Positions 49,301 to 63,500 of a DNA stretch of 64,000 nt are shown in pieces. Both the position numbers and the translations under genes were made by a program. The DNA is from Apostichopus japonicus (Eukaryota; Echinodermata; Holothuroidea; Aspidochirotida; Stichopodidae): the NCBI RefSeq assembly GCF_037975245.1, contig NC_092571.1:17913917-17977916 (forward strand), read 5' to 3'. A model generated the notes under the pieces. It made no database searches. It was given only the letters and a program-made list of their open reading frames with translations, and was not told the origin of the DNA. How positions within the stretch are numbered: the stretch's first letter is position 1; every line of letters begins with the position of its first letter.

Positions 49301-52300
49301 TTCTCTACACCAAGGAAGAGTTAATTCTCTCGACGGTGACAGGGAGGAATGGATTTGAGGCTCTGGATAATGTCAAGCTTATGGCAATCAGAGGTAAAGT
49401 TTTATTAAGAATCTGTGAGTATGTATCTTCGATCGGTCATCTCATTCTCTCCGTCATGTTGTATCTCAACGAGCGTCATAGGTACCAAATCTGGTCCGAG
49501 GGCAACCTACCGGCCTATCCTATCCTAGTTTAGTAATAGTTTGACTTGGATTCTGCCAATCGGTGTTTTTCTCTGGGGGCTCATAGAAAATTTATGGGGA
49601 AGCCCTAGGTCGCTGAGACAACATGATACCTTCTTTGTAGTAAATGTACTGTACCTGTGTCTCCTTTAACACTTTTACTTCAAACCATGCCAAAACAAGA
49701 TTTCTTCCAAATTCTACTGTACTGTTGAGGACTGAGATTCATAGGGCACCTAGTTGTCATGTTATTTGCAGGGCACCATTTTCATATATGGAGAATAAAT
49801 ATCATCTTAATTAAAATATGATGAGAGACCTGGTGCCACTCTTACAATTAAGCTTTTTTTGAAGATGCCGGGAATTTTGGTTGCAGTTTGCAAACAGACA
49901 TTTCCCATTTTGTACTTATTTTTTAATCTTTGTTTGTTGGTGTCAGTTCTGCTTCCTTTAACTTGCGATGTCTGGGACCACATTTTATGGATATAAGCCA
50001 AATCTGAGAATTTAGAGCTACCTGTCCAGAGGCCTCATACTATAGCATTAATTTGTTTGCTTGGTCTCGACATTCCTTTGAAGAAAACTCTGTCATAACC
50101 TCTAGTGAATGTCAGAAATCACACCCTCTGTATTTGTAAATTAAAGCTACTTGCATACTAAAGCAAGTTATTAACAGAAAACTGGGACACAAACAAAAGG
50201 GAGAGTTTGACTTGTAATTTGGGCTTGTCTTATGCATGCCCTAGAATTTATCACATGGAAATGTGTGGGGAATGCTCGATATCACACTGCAGTTAAGTAT
50301 TGTAGTGTCTTCTAAACATTATCCAAAGCAAAATAATAAATCAAAACAGATCACTTCCAACTTTGGGGTTGAAGCGCAGACTATTATACTTGCAAGGACC
50401 ATGGTTGTAGATCCTGTTTGAGCCCATATTTTCGTTGCTCTTTCTGATTCTAAATTTCTTGTTCAAATCGAGCTGAATTTTCCCGCTTAAACCTCTACTC
50501 TTATCTCGGGATTTATTCTACATAAATATATATAACCTGAAGGGCATTTACACTGATCCATGTTCCAAATTAGAACAACAGAAAGGTTGACAAAGGAGAA
50601 TAATTATTTTGCCTCTGGTGTTAGCCACAGAATCGTCCAAAGTTTTTCAAGCATGATTAGTTTTACATTCCTTGATGATGGTTGGTTGTGTAAACCTCTG
50701 AGATGATTAGAAATGATCCTGGACTTGGTTTTGGAAATCATCTGCCATGAAGATGGTATAGCATCCTCTTTTAGTGGACTTGCCGTACGATAGGCATACA
50801 GTATGTGACACCGATGACGTTCTAGAGCACTAAGCAAAGACCGGTAGCAATTTTAAAGAGGAAATCATACAGGTTGCACTTTCCACCTGGATATTCTTAC
50901 TGATGACAAATCAGTGGGAAGACTTTTCTATCGCTGGTAACTGCTGTTTCATATCTGTGTGTGTGGTTGTGGAGTCATTCGGTTTTGGGAACAACCTTGG
51001 AGAGGGGTAGGGATCTAACTTTCTGTTTATCACTCTCTGGCTCTTTGTTACTAGTTTTCTTAAATGTGTTTTATCCATGTAACATTGTTGGCAATCAGTA
51101 TAAATTGTAAGAAATCAATTATTGACTGGTTTTTCCATTTTATATTCCATTATGCTTTCATATTCTCACATATTGGCTTTCTTATATTTGTTTTGTCTTT
51201 TTTCATCAGAGGCTGTTGAGAAGAAATATGGGCATTCCGGTAGTGACTTTGAACAACTGTGGAAGCAGTGCGTGACCTCCCTAGGTCAACATTGCAAGTA
51301 TCTAAGACAAAAGAGTGGCCTGTCTCATTCACCGCAGCTGGTGGTGAGCCACGGCAGATACAGACAGGAGAGTCCCGAACAGAAACCCATCATCACGGAA
51401 GAGAAAGATCTTCAGCATATCATAGTTGCTGACCTAGAGTGAATATCATATAAACATATTGAGGTCAAGGTTGAAGATGTGTATAGTGATTTCTGAAGAA
51501 ATACAAGACATGGTATATAGACTATGACTTTAAAGTGAATTTGGCATATATTCATGTAAATCAAGGTCAAAGGTTGCTGCAATACGAAGTTATTGTTTTA
51601 AGTTCTAGAGGAATTCCAACATGTAGTAGGAGGTACAAGACATGGTATAGTCCATTACCTTCAAGTGAATTTGACATATATTCATGTAAATCAAGGTCAA
51701 AGGTTGATGCAATAGGAAGTTATCATCATTTACTAGGGAAGCGCAACATACTTTGTAGATGATGCTATGTATGATGGACATGTAAATTGAGGTCAAAGGT
51801 TGATGCAATAGGAAGATATCATTATAAGCTTGGGAAGCCCAACATACTTTGTAGGTGATGCTATGTATGATGGACATGTAAATTGAGGTCAAAAGTTGCT
51901 GCAATAGGAAGTTATCATTATAAGCTTGGGAAGCCCAACATACTTTGTAGGTGATGCTCTGTATGATGGACATGTAAATTTAGGTCAAAGGTTGCTGCAA
52001 TAAAAAGTTATCATCATAAGCTAGGGAAGTCCAACATACTTTGTTGATGATGATATGCATGATAGACATGTAAATTGAGGTCAGAGGTTGAGGCAGTTCA
52101 AAAGTATTCACTGAGGTAAGGAAAGTACATCATGCTATAGTTGCTGTACTTGGGGATGAAGACGCTCTCCCTCGATTTTACAAATACAGAAATTTCACCA
52201 CATGAAGGTTAATAAGGGAGTATTAAATCAGTGATAGAAAAAGCATTGAATTTAAAACATTAAAGATTTGAAATTGTTTCTTCATCATTTGAAAGAAACT

Positions 52301-55300
52301 AGACTGGGTCACACTTCTAAATTTGATTATGATGAAATTTAGTTGTGCAAGTTGTGCAAGGAGTCGAGCTAGAGGGCTGCTTTATAAAGGAAATTTAGCT
52401 TCTAGTTTGGCTGGTTTTGTTTGAAATGAATAAAGTCATGGTGATCAGATTGTTAGGTGGAGTTACTGTACAGTACTCTTGTGCACATGGCTTTTCACTA
52501 AGTGCGTTATTCTCAACCACCGATAATAAGAAGTAAGTTATTTATTTTTAAGACTTGTGTGAAAAGTGTTTCTTAATACAGATCCCATTTTAATTGTGCA
52601 ATATCCCATTTTAATGTTGCAAACAACAAATACCTTATAGAAACAGGGAAGGAATATGGTCTTCTCCAAAATGAATGCGGTTGGAAAGGTAGCTTTTCAG
52701 AGCTATAGAAACGTTGACAGATTTTACAAAAAACAAAACTTGCAGAAGTGTAACAGGTGAGAGAGTTTAGATTTTCATCAAAAATTCACAACTTTCTATA
52801 ATTAGAACAGTTATTATGTAACAGTTTCTCTTATTCATACCATTTTGTTCTTCTAAACAGCTTGTCGTCAAAGTCATCAAATAAGAATAGTTGTCCCTTT
52901 GTTATCATCAGTGTATAACCAAGTATGCTAGCTATATGTATCCAACATATTTGTAAGCGCTTTTAAAGCAGTTGATCAGAACATGATTTAAAGGCCATAG
53001 GAATTCCATCTTTAATAAGCCCACAGGAAGGCAATTTCCAAAAAACAGAAACATTTCTGAGTACATCAATTAATGTTAATATTATCAATGTAGATCACCT
53101 TACTGTAGGTAGACCTCTGATGGTGTCCTGACATAAGTCCAGTATCCCCTTTGAAGGTATAATCATTCCAGTTTTAGCCCGCTGCACATCCATGTGAGGA
53201 TGGAACCTCATTTGCTCTTATTTTATCTTGTGTTTGTATTTTTGGCATACTTTACCTACTAATAATTAATAACTAGGTTATCTGTTCTTTCTGGGTGGGG
53301 GGGGGGGAGAATTTTTCTTGTTTTTATTTTAAAGAAACAACAAAGAGGATATATGTACATACGTACTGTATTGACATTGTGTATGTTCTTGTACACAAAT
53401 ACTTCTCTCGTGGGAAATCAAAGTTGTTCAGAGGTAACATTCTCAGAGAACACTTTACTGTAGATGGCTTGCGGCCATATGTTACTAAAGCTCTCAACAG
53501 GAAGCATCTCTTATGGAGGTTACCATGCCAACTAGGGCTGGCTTCACCTACTCAAATATATTGAAAAACTGTGTCTCTTCTATTAAAATCGATGCCGTAC
53601 CTGGGGAAATCTTAAAAAATAAACATGCAAGACATGCAAGTATCGTACAGTACACGTGTATCGACACCTAGGTTTCAATATTTTGTTTTAATTAATGTCT
53701 GCCAAGTTTTTTTTCTCTCTGTATCAATTCATCGAAAAGGAATTGTACCCGAACCAACACACCGTTAGAATGTTGAGCAGGGAGACTTGCAATGGGTTGG
53801 AAAGGTCCTAACTCGTTGTCGTATTCCAGCATAGTTGCGTATACGCTATGTGCCCTATTGAAATTTTCACCAGTACCCGGGGGGGGGGGGTATATGGAAC
53901 TGTAGTCCATATCCTACTATAAGGTTAAGTGTTCATACTTCCACGTAGAGCATTATACTCATTCTCATTGTACTACTTGTACTAGCACTGATACTGGCAT
54001 GCTCAGTATATGCATGGTACTATTTTTTCATATATATACATACACACATACATACATATATATGAGATGTAAATAATGATTCATTCTTATTGTGAAAAAA
54101 CTGTACTGTATTTTTATACTGTCACTTGTCAAGATCTGTTGAAAATGTGCATGATCATTTTTATGGCTTTCTGTAAAAAATTACACCCAATTTTTGCACA
54201 TTTTCTGGATGGTTGCATGGTTATCAAATTTTACAGGCTTTAGCAGTACATCTCTCGACAGTACAAGATAGTAAGGTTAAAGGTAAGGGTATATGTCATA
54301 TTAGTGACTAAAAGCAAGAGGGCCCTTAGTGCCCCCACCCCTCACCCCTTCCCTCTTGCAGCTTGTGGCTATTAAGGTCACTGTTATGTGCATTGCAACA
54401 AAATGGTGTAGGGTTTCACACAATTAATGGTACACAAGATTGCAGATTTGTTCAAACTGTTCATCATAGTCATTTTATTTATTATTTGCCATATTCTTGC
54501 CCTTTATCACAACTGAAATGTTACCTGCATTATTTATAACTATTAGTATTTTTTTTATTATCTTTAATGACCAATTATTTTAGTTTGGTCCTGTTACTCA
54601 GGTATTTTTTTTTTTTTTGTGCAATCTTTTTCTCTTTAGAAGGGTAGGGAGGGAGGTAGTATGCTTGAAACTTTTGTGCAATTAACTAATAGTTTCTTTC
54701 TTTTGGGGGAGGGGGGGATGGTGGGTATCATTTGTGCTATGACTAGTATGTTTGAATTATTTCCTGCTATTGTTTATTCAGGTAGAGGATCCTGGCCGTA
54801 ATACTCTTAATTTCATTTGTGGCACAAACAGATTTGAAAAGTTGCCCCGAAAAGGTACATATTGACAAGATTTAGCATATTCTGTGAGCTGACTGATATT
54901 CAGTAGTTCTCTGACTGATATTTTTTTCACATGCTCGGCAAATTTTGATACTAATTTCTGTACGAAACCATATTTGTGTACTGGGCCGGCCCTCTTTCCT
55001 AGAAATTTTGGAATCCATCAAGTTCTTGTATCAGTTTTCTGTGACAGAATGTGTTTTGTTGCAGAATGGTTGTCTTTTCCATTCCGTTCAGATGGTAGAA
55101 AGGTAATTAGCAATTAGCAGGGTACAAGGTGGTAACCTTTTAAGCATAAATTGGATAATGACTTATTTTTTCTTCTACAATGGTAACCTTTGACTCTGAA
55201 AGGTATTCCAGTATAATTGGTTAATAAACATTATCATGTTTGTAAGTACTTATGCTAAGAGAATTTACAGAAAGTGTATTAAATACAAACTTGACACAGA

Positions 55301-58300
55301 CATTTAAATATTTTATGGGTTTGTTCTTTACTGTTATAATAACATACAAGTGTAAGTTTTGCAATCCATCATGGATGGGGGAAAGTTGGTTGCTTGACAG
55401 CCCCCTGACATGAAATTGAACTTTGTTACCTCTTAAACTGTGGAGGTATTTCATAGCTTTCTATCATTTATGTTTTCTTTTTTCTATTTTATCTAAGGAT
55501 CATGGTAAGATAATGTATTCACCTGGATCTATCTGCTAAATTATAAATATTTGTTAAATTGCAACATGTAAACAGAATTTTACTGTTGTAAGGTCTGACA
55601 TATGATGTTGTGAACTTTAACAGATACTCCCCCTCCCCCCCCCCAAAAAAAAACACCCTCATAATGAAACAAACAAAACGTTTTAATTCTGTAATTACAG
55701 GCCTTACAATTCATCATGATTAGCTTGGCTGATACCCTGGTCAATGTCCATCTGTTTCTTCTCGCATCGAGACCTCTCCCTCCTTTTTCTACCCTATTAT
55801 TTCTCCCTCTGTTCAATATGGAGACATGCATCAAATGTTCCCCTAAATATTTACACAAAATGGGTGTCAGTGACATCATCCCAGTGAGACAACCGTAATA
55901 AAAATTCCGTCTGTGTAACTTCAAAACTATTTTAAGCAATTTCTCAGCAAACCTTCTCGCCATCGTCTCATTTTACTGATGTTTAGAATTTGCTTCATTA
56001 ATGTGTTCAGCTGAGGGGGGGTGGGGGGGGACATTGACATGTTTGGTTGAGAGAATTCTTCATGGAGTATTTAAGGTGTGATCAGCATTTCTACAGACAG
56101 TATTAGCTCTCTACAGTAGCGGATTTTAACACTATTAGGTTATAGTTTGATTTGATTTATACATGGCTTCCTCCCTTAACCTGCCTCCTCACTACATCAG
56201 TACTCTTGTATCTAAAGTGGCCTACTGTGAGGAGACAGTTAAGCTTATTTGTCATGCAGTAAATGTTCAAAATTGGTAAGTTTATGAAGTTTTAAGTGTC
56301 ACTGCACTGTTTCTGTGTTTATTTAAGTGAACGTCCTCAGTTATTATTTTTTTTTCGAGTCATTTTATAATATTGGAAAGGTAATTCACTCAGTCTTAGA
56401 TAATTCTGAAAAAAAAGTGAAGCCTTTTTGTTTGCATTTTTATTAACACTCTGTTCTGCAGTGTTAATGTGTTTTTTATAAAGTAGTTCTATAAACTCTT
56501 ACTGTACATGGAGATGTAAAGAGTATTAAAAGATCTTATGATATATACTCTTAAATTGTGAATTACCAAACAAAATTAGGCCTTAGTTCAACTGAGGGCG
56601 TGGCCACAGGTGTATTGTCTCTGTGGAGATTATGTTTTTATTCCTATTTAATGAATGAAACATTTGGTAAGACCTGAGGTTTCGGAAATTCATCCCTTCT
56701 CTTGGCTGGTAATGTAAAGAAAGAGGTGGAAAAAATGTGTCAGAAAGAGGTGAAAAAATGTGTCTATGTTTACATTGCCATTCTGAGATTTTATATGGGT
56801 TAATATATTGTTTAATATATTGTTTAATATAATATAATATATTATATAATATATATATATATATTAAATAATGATAATGTAAAAAATATAATATAATATA
56901 ATAGTTTATATGGGTTAATATATTGACCACAAATTGGTTATGATAGCGTAATCATGATTATGATAGAGTAATTATGACTGCATTGGTGACTGCAGTAGCC
57001 AGACCCATAAACTGTAGTTTTACAACTGTTTTTTCCCTGTCAGAAAAAAATTTCCTTGCATCCTCTTTTAACAACAAAAATCTCTGTGTAATACACATGG
57101 TTACATATTACCTATCATCTTTTTCCTATCAGATACATTTCTTTATTTATACTCATTTTCTTCTCCAGATTAAATTTGATCGACTCACCGGCAAGTCGAA
57201 GGGCTTTGGGTTCGTGAGATTCGCCGAGGCGGAAACTGGGAAGCAAGTCATGGTCAAGAAGCACATCATCCAAGGAAGAACCTGTGAAGTTAAAGTACCT
57301 GACTCGAGGGTAAGACTGCCAGCTCCATGTCTAAATTATGGGGGAGGTGGGGGGGGGAGGGAATGGAGGGAGGGAGGGAAGGGGGTGGACAGGCTATCGT
57401 ATGGAATACACCATTTTCACATCCCTGCTGATGTTCAAAAGCGAAGCTAGTATATACACAGGAAACATAATAGACTTTAAAGATGGTAAAGGTTAAGTAG
57501 CAGAATCCATGAAGGCTAAGACTGCCATAAGAAAGACTGAATAAGTGAGACTTGGGTGATGAGAGACAGGCTGTTGTATGCGATTTAAAGTTTTCACATG
57601 TCATATACTAATGCTTATAAGGGAAGTCCATTATGAACAGAAATCTTAATTCTAGACAGATTAAAGTTCACTTCATTCAGGGTAAGAAGGCTTCTAGGTG
57701 CCACTTGTAAATGCTTATCCACTTTGTTTTACCCTGTTATTGGATGTGTAATAATGTAAGTATTGAGCAGGAAGTGTCACTGCAGTGTATGATGTGAACA
57801 CTGCACAAATTAGAGGAAATCCCTTAGAAGCAGTGTGTAACCCCAAAAATGTCTAGAGTAATGACTGCCATACTTGAAAACTTTCATGACGTAGAATGTG
57901 AAAGTTCCATTTTGGCTGTACTACATGCAGTACATACTGCATATTAAAGGCAGTCTCTCACTGAATAAGTGGCATCTCGAAATAATGCTCGTTTCTTTAA
58001 AATGACTTTGTCCACTTCTCGCTCTCCCTCTCGCAGCCCGAAAGGAGAAAATTATTCGTCCGTTGCCTCTCAAAGGACATCAGTGATGCGGACCTGAAGG
58101 AGTACTTCTCAGACTACGGTGATGTGACAGAAGTGTACCTCCCCAGCCCTCATAGAGGATTTGCGTTTGTGACGTTCGAAGATGGCGACATTGCGCAGGA
58201 ATTGAAGGGCAGAGATCACATTATAAAGGTATTGTACTTACAGTAGTCTGTTCTTTACAGTCAAAAATATTATTACTAATATGGTGACAGATCTGTAGCA

Positions 58301-60529
58301 ATCTTTATGTTTTAATTAAGACTATAGGTTGATTGGAAAAAAAGGATAAATGGATGACCTGACGGCTGGGGCGTGGGGGGGGGGGCACATCACAAACTTG
58401 TTTGTTGTTGTTGCACTACAGTGGTTACCTTTTAGATCTGCCCTCCTCTGATATCCATTCCAGACTGCTGCCCTCATTCTCGTACCTAAGTGTCCAGACA
58501 TTTTCATTAGTTGGTAAAATCATGGACTATGACTCATGTGGCATCAGTGAAAACATAGCCAAACAGCACCTTCAAAACTCATGTCAATGTCCTTCTCAAA
58601 TAACCTTTGCCTTGCCTTTGAATAATAAGAGACTGGTTGGCATCTCGACAGTTTCCTCCAGTTTGCGTTGACCTATGGTACTGGTAAAAATGCCTAGGGG
58701 GGCCCCTCGGTAGTTTTTATCTTGGATAACATTTTGTAATCAAATATCTGCCCTGGAGAGGGAAATAAAGATTTTCATCTGTTATTAGTAAACAAAATCG
58801 TGAACTTTGTAAGGGTTATAATAAAGAATGTGTATAATTTAGTAGTTAATAATTGTTAAGATAGGTAAATAATTTATATAGAGTCTGTGTCTAAATAAAC
58901 ATGTCCCGTACAAATTTACATCATATTTTTATCTGAGAGTAACATGTGATTACCAACTAGTAGTAGGTTATTACTCTGTCGGAGTGTATTACAGACCGCT
59001 AATTGCTTCATTCTTGTTGTGGCGTCACTGATTGTATGCTATATTTAGACCACCAGATACATGCGATAAATTAAGGTGATGCAATATGCCTGACAGTTAG
59101 GCTTGTCCTTACTATCACTAATGGTAGGTTAGGCCTACGAAAAATTGCTTGCATAATATCATACTACTGCCTCAAGACAAGGACATTTTCTGCAAGGAGC
59201 ATTGTTTAAGACATTATTAGTCTTCAAGACACGTCTAACAAGTGTATTGAGATTCTGCAGCATCGCTACTCTAGGTTCTCTCGCTCATCCCTGCTTTAAA
59301 TTCTCTCGCTCTTGTTCGGTTCAATTGTTAACCAGTTTGTACTGTTGGTGAAGTCTCTTGGGACTACTTGTTGAGTGAAGCATGTCCCCTTTAAGTACTT
59401 TCTTTCTCTCATCAGGGTCACCATGTTCAGTTGAACGATGCAGAACCAAAGGGAAAGAACCGGAACCAGTGGGAAGGAGGGGCGGAAGGATTCACTGGCT
59501 CTGGACCGGGAAGCTCAGGTGATCGAGGTGAGAATAGTGTGATGCTTCCCAGACTGTGAGACTCCGCACAAAGATGGGTCCTCACAGGGTCCTCACCCTC
59601 TAATGGTGGGCCTGTGAGCAGTGTGGCGTAAAACAAATATTGATTGGTTAACATTGTTTCCAAAAGAATCATCTAACAGTTAACTGGGCCCTATCACTGG
59701 ATGATCTGTTTCCCAAGTTTTGATAAATGTTTTTTATGTAATCGTGCCATTGTTTACAAGCTTTTAATCAATATATACAATCAATTCCAAGCTGTGGGCA
59801 ATGAATGTACAGATTCCTCATCATCCATAAGGGAGTATACATTCAGTGATTTCAGGCCTTAAAAACTAGTTTAGGAACACCAACAGATTAGTGCCAAAAG
59901 GTTGGGAAACAGGGTGTCAGTGATTAAGGAACAATCCATATTTATTTTATTAAATCACACTATGGGTCACCAGAATGGGTCACCCAAAAGTTCGGGCGTT
60001 GGACAGACCAAATCGTCATATGTTTTACCGATTTTTCGCTAAAGAAGTTTTCCTCCTAATTAGTAATGACCATATTTTCCTTTCCAATATTTTAGCACCA
60101 TTCAGTGGGAGAGGCGACAGAGAATACCGAGATTTCAGAGGCAGAGACTTCCATGACGACCGAGATAGGGGAGGCAGACCTCAGGGACGATTCGGTCGAG
60201 ACAACCGTGAGAACATGGGAAACATGGGGAACCAACTACCCATGGCACTCGCGGCAGCCCTCAACCAGGCCGGATGGGGTATGCTCCTGCAGGGTATGCA
60301 GGGACAGGGTGGCCCCGGCGGACACGGCAACCAGGCGGGGCCGAACAACGGCGCGACTGGGGGAACGTCCGGAAACCAACCGCCGGCCATGGGAGGTAAC
60401 ACGGACGGGTTGGGTGGTGGATACGGCAGCCCTCATGGTATGGCGTGGAGCCAAGGAAATCAAGCAGGAGGAGGCGCCGGCGATAACGCAGCTGGTTACT
60501 TTGGTAACCAAGCCAAAGGGAGTTGGTAG
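43310..60529 (+). CDS. TARDBP: TAR DNA-binding protein 43 (TDP-43)
   Basis: Six coding exons: 43310-43544, 45276-45457, 57169-57309, 58037-58228, 59416-59527 and 60096-60529, giving 431 residues (human 414). TDP-43 is a nuclear UG-rich RNA-binding protein acting in splicing and RNA stability. The ATG at 43310 is preferred over the in-frame one at 43295 because its context is better (AAAATGG) and it aligns with the human start. Domains in order: N-terminal oligomerisation domain (IRVAEDQ... [15 protein letters not shown]), a basic nuclear-localisation segment (NKRKGEE... KTRR), RRM1 with LVVLGLPW and [11 protein letters not shown]2 with KLFVRC and RGFAFVTF, then an Arg/Asp-rich and glycine-rich low-complexity tail. 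The tail contains [18 protein letters not shown], which corresponds to the conserved helix of the human prion-like domain. All splice phases join. Intron 2 is 11.7 kb and contains another gene. Confidence 0.96.
46140..46210. repeat. Palindromic TACAGTACTGT-rich cluster
   Basis: Short overlapping copies of gtacagtactgt and its complement, able to fold back on itself. It lies in TARDBP intron 2. Confidence 0.6.
47176..51442 (+). CDS. BEN-domain protein nested in TARDBP intron 2
   Basis: Three well-supported coding exons: 48154-48829, 49205-49393 and 51210-51442 (365 residues with stop). Junctions are GT-AG and both internal junctions are phase 1. The first begins with a Leu/Lys/Glu-rich stretch ([16 protein letters not shown]) and another helical segment around [19 protein letters not shown], probably coiled coil, then a long Ser/Gln/Pro-rich region. 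The last two exons encode a BEN domain: [38 protein letters not shown] and [19 protein letters not shown] fit its helices. BEN proteins bind DNA and usually act in transcription repression. The coiled-coil plus C-terminal BEN layout recalls BEND5, BEND6 or Insensitive. The first exon starts in phase 0, and the ATG at 47176-47178, directly before a strong donor (GTGAGT), would supply a start. That upstream exon is a guess. Confidence 0.75.
51430..52100. repeat. About 96-bp tandem repeats downstream of the BEN gene
   Basis: Four to five copies with a period of 95-96 bp share aaattgaggtcaaaggttg, then gcaataggaagttatcat, then aacatactttgtag and gatgctatgtatgatgg. Two longer related units precede them (from about 51490). 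The array begins at or just after the BEN stop codon and so would lie in its 3' UTR. Confidence 0.85.
52101..57168 (+). other. Remainder of TARDBP intron 2
   Basis: I see no supported coding exon. An AATAAA at 52429-52434 could serve the nested BEN gene. Other contents are G-runs near 53297, 53881 and 54708, a short TA/CA tract near 54040, and an imperfect TA-rich stretch at 56800-56910. The exon 3 acceptor is at 57167-57168. Confidence 0.55.
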
Positions 60530-63500
60530 ATAAAGGCAAACGAGGGCAGTATTTCTCCCATTTCCCAACACAGATACCACAGTGAACATTGTGTATATAG
60601 TTACATGCAGGTGAAAGCCTATAAAAGTGCCATTGCAAATCAAATTTTGTTCATTGTTATTCAAATAATGTTGCAGCATTCAGATTTGTGATACCAAAAA
60701 AAAGAAGAATTTTTGTTACAGTAAATGTTGTTGTAATAAATAAATTAATTTGTCATAACCAAAAAAAAGAAACTGTGTTTAGCCATGAGTAATGATTGGG
60801 TTGACACTTTTAATAACCATCTTTTGAATTCTTTGCCGATGGCAGGCCTGCATAGGGTGTTTAGTTTGCATGCCAACTCTAGGCTTTGGAACACTTTGGT
60901 CGTCTGGAATATCAAATTATCACCCCCCAAAAAAGAAGGAAAACAGTTAGTACCGTTAAGTTCTATTGATGTTAGTGTACAAAGAAACAGATGCGTACTT
61001 AGGAGAACTTTTTCAAGTTTCCTGAAAGTTAGGACAGATGGGAATGGTGCTGTTGATGGGGAAATGTTCTAGTTATTACATTAGCAGTTTTACCTAAGCC
61101 TTAATAATGAATAAAACAAAATGCCTGGAATGCAGTTATTTTTACTATCGCTGAGCAGTTACAGAAGTAGGCCCCACAGTATGTGAGAGATGCTCTGTGG
61201 CTTGTAGCCTACACTTTGTTGGTGGCTGAAATAAGTTTGGGGGTGGGGGAAGGATTGATTTGTGAAGTGGGGGGGGGGCAGGACAGGATTTCTAGATATC
61301 GTTTCTGCATAACAGCGAACTTTAACATGTGATGCCTTGTGGAAGTGTAAAATTTGAAATATTTTTTAAGAAGAAATTTCAAAAATCTTTCTTTTTTGGG
61401 GAGGTGACTTGAAGGCCAAAAAAATAATTTCAGATTTCAGTTGTTGTGACAGTTGTCTCCGTTACATCTGTAAAATCTCACAAAATAAACAACTGGTGTC
61501 TTTCACATTATCTCAAAAGATTTCCCCTAAGAAAATGTTGATTATTTTGCTGACCTACAGATTATCAGTTTAATATGTTCAGGCATGTTCCCCTTGGATT
61601 CGTTTATAATGGTTCACTGTTTTGCAAAAATCTTTACTGTGAAATCTGTGCTAAATATGGTTTTAAAAAAAAGTTGTTGACGATCGTTAGGAGTAAAATC
61701 CTGAGATGAAATGTAACCTGAATACCGAGAATCTGAGACATAGGTCGATTGGAGAGACGGATTAAACCTTGTGTAATTGCGGATTAATTTGGATCAAATC
61801 TGTTAGAAAAGGATTAGCTGGTTTGTGTAATGAGTGTGGCATGTCACTTCAAATTTTAATGAGTGTGAAATAAAAAGTTTTGTCATTCCTAGACTGATGT
61901 AAATTAGGAAACAATTTTTAATTTGAAATTTCTATAAAGATTTTGTTGTTTGCACGAGACTGAAATTCCTTGACACATTTTGGTTTTCAGTTATGATAAG
62001 TGACATTGTACAGTACATGTGTTCTACATTGCACACTGTAGTTATAACTTGGAAAATTTGTTAAATATTTAACCTTTTCTCAATTTTGTTTCTGTGTGTG
62101 TGCATGTTTCTTTTTAATTGTTTCTTTGGGACTGAAAGAAAGAACCCAAGTAAGTGATGTGTGTTTTTTTTTTTCACAACAGCATCTGCATAAAAAAGTG
62201 GTTGGGGAGAAGGGAGGGTTGGGGGCGGGGGGTAATAAAATGGAAGGTAACGTACTGCTATGTGGTAATTAGGGGTAAGACACTATCTAGAGAGGAACAC
62301 ATGAGAAAGCTGTTCTGTTCTTAAAAAAAGTGTGAATTTCAAGAGCTTTCTCAGTTGGAAATTTTGGCTTATACAACAGTTAAATTACGTTCAAGCCCAT
62401 CATGTACCCTTCCCATTTTCCTACCCCCTCCCCCACCCTACCCCGACGCCCCACCCTGCTTGATATTTAGGCCTTGGAGTTTGTTGTCATGTTTATGTGT
62501 GAAGTGCTAGACTGACTTTTGTATTTAAATGCAAAGGAATGGAAGTGAGTGCTGTCTTGAGTGAAGTATGGCAATGAAAGACTTGATGCCTAATGGGTGA
62601 TTTGTTATGGAAAATATTTTTAAAATCTGAGCCGAGGTAGTGTGAGTAATTATTAGTTTAAAGTATGGCTTTTGTATCCACTTTCTTTGTATAATCATCA
62701 ATAAAAAAAATTGTAAAGTTGAATTGAATGAGTCTCTTTGATCATTTATTTATCTGGATTTTTGCTTTTATTTTGTTAAAGGATGAAAAGGCAACTTCTT
62801 TGTGAAACTGTGGAGCATCAGTGGAGTGTAAAAGACTTCTCAGATGGGGAAGGGGGGTGGGGGTTGGTTCCAAATTCCGAATTCATTAGCAAGGGAACAT
62901 GTACATCTTGTTCAACTAGGCATGACACGCACACATTCTTGACTGAATGATGTGAAACATCGCACGCTTTCCCGTTAGATTGAGTAAATTGTCTGAACAT
63001 TCTTACACCAAACATAATCAAAGTTGTTTTACTCACCTGCGCATGCCCACCACCAAAAAACAATATTGAAACATCTGATCAAGTTACATACAGCCTAAAC
63101 CGATGCACATGTTAAATATCAAGAACATAAACTTTGCTGTTCTGACAGTAATTAAGTTCATGCTTTCGACGAGAATTGAGAAATTACACTGAGTGACATA
63201 TTTGGCTGTCCAACCAATCGGAAATTTATTTCTTAATGACATCTTCTTATAGAATGTCACGTCACGACGAATCTTGATTTATATGAAGATATCGTGTTAC
63301 TACCGTATAATGACAATGAATTGTAAGAAGTAGGTCTTGCCTTAAAAGGAAAACGCTACGGTATATTATGGCATATATGTATCAAACTGAGAGGTGAGAT
63401 GTGTAGGCCTGCATGTCTAATGAAGTTATAGTATTCGGAGGGATTTGTGTAACGAATATCGCAGCCAGAAAATGAGTTCATATGTCCGTTGGACCCTATA

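Noticed and set aside
60785-61072. 95-codon frame after the TARDBP stop
   Set aside because: It lies in the 3' UTR, has no known motif and spans a plausible poly(A) region.
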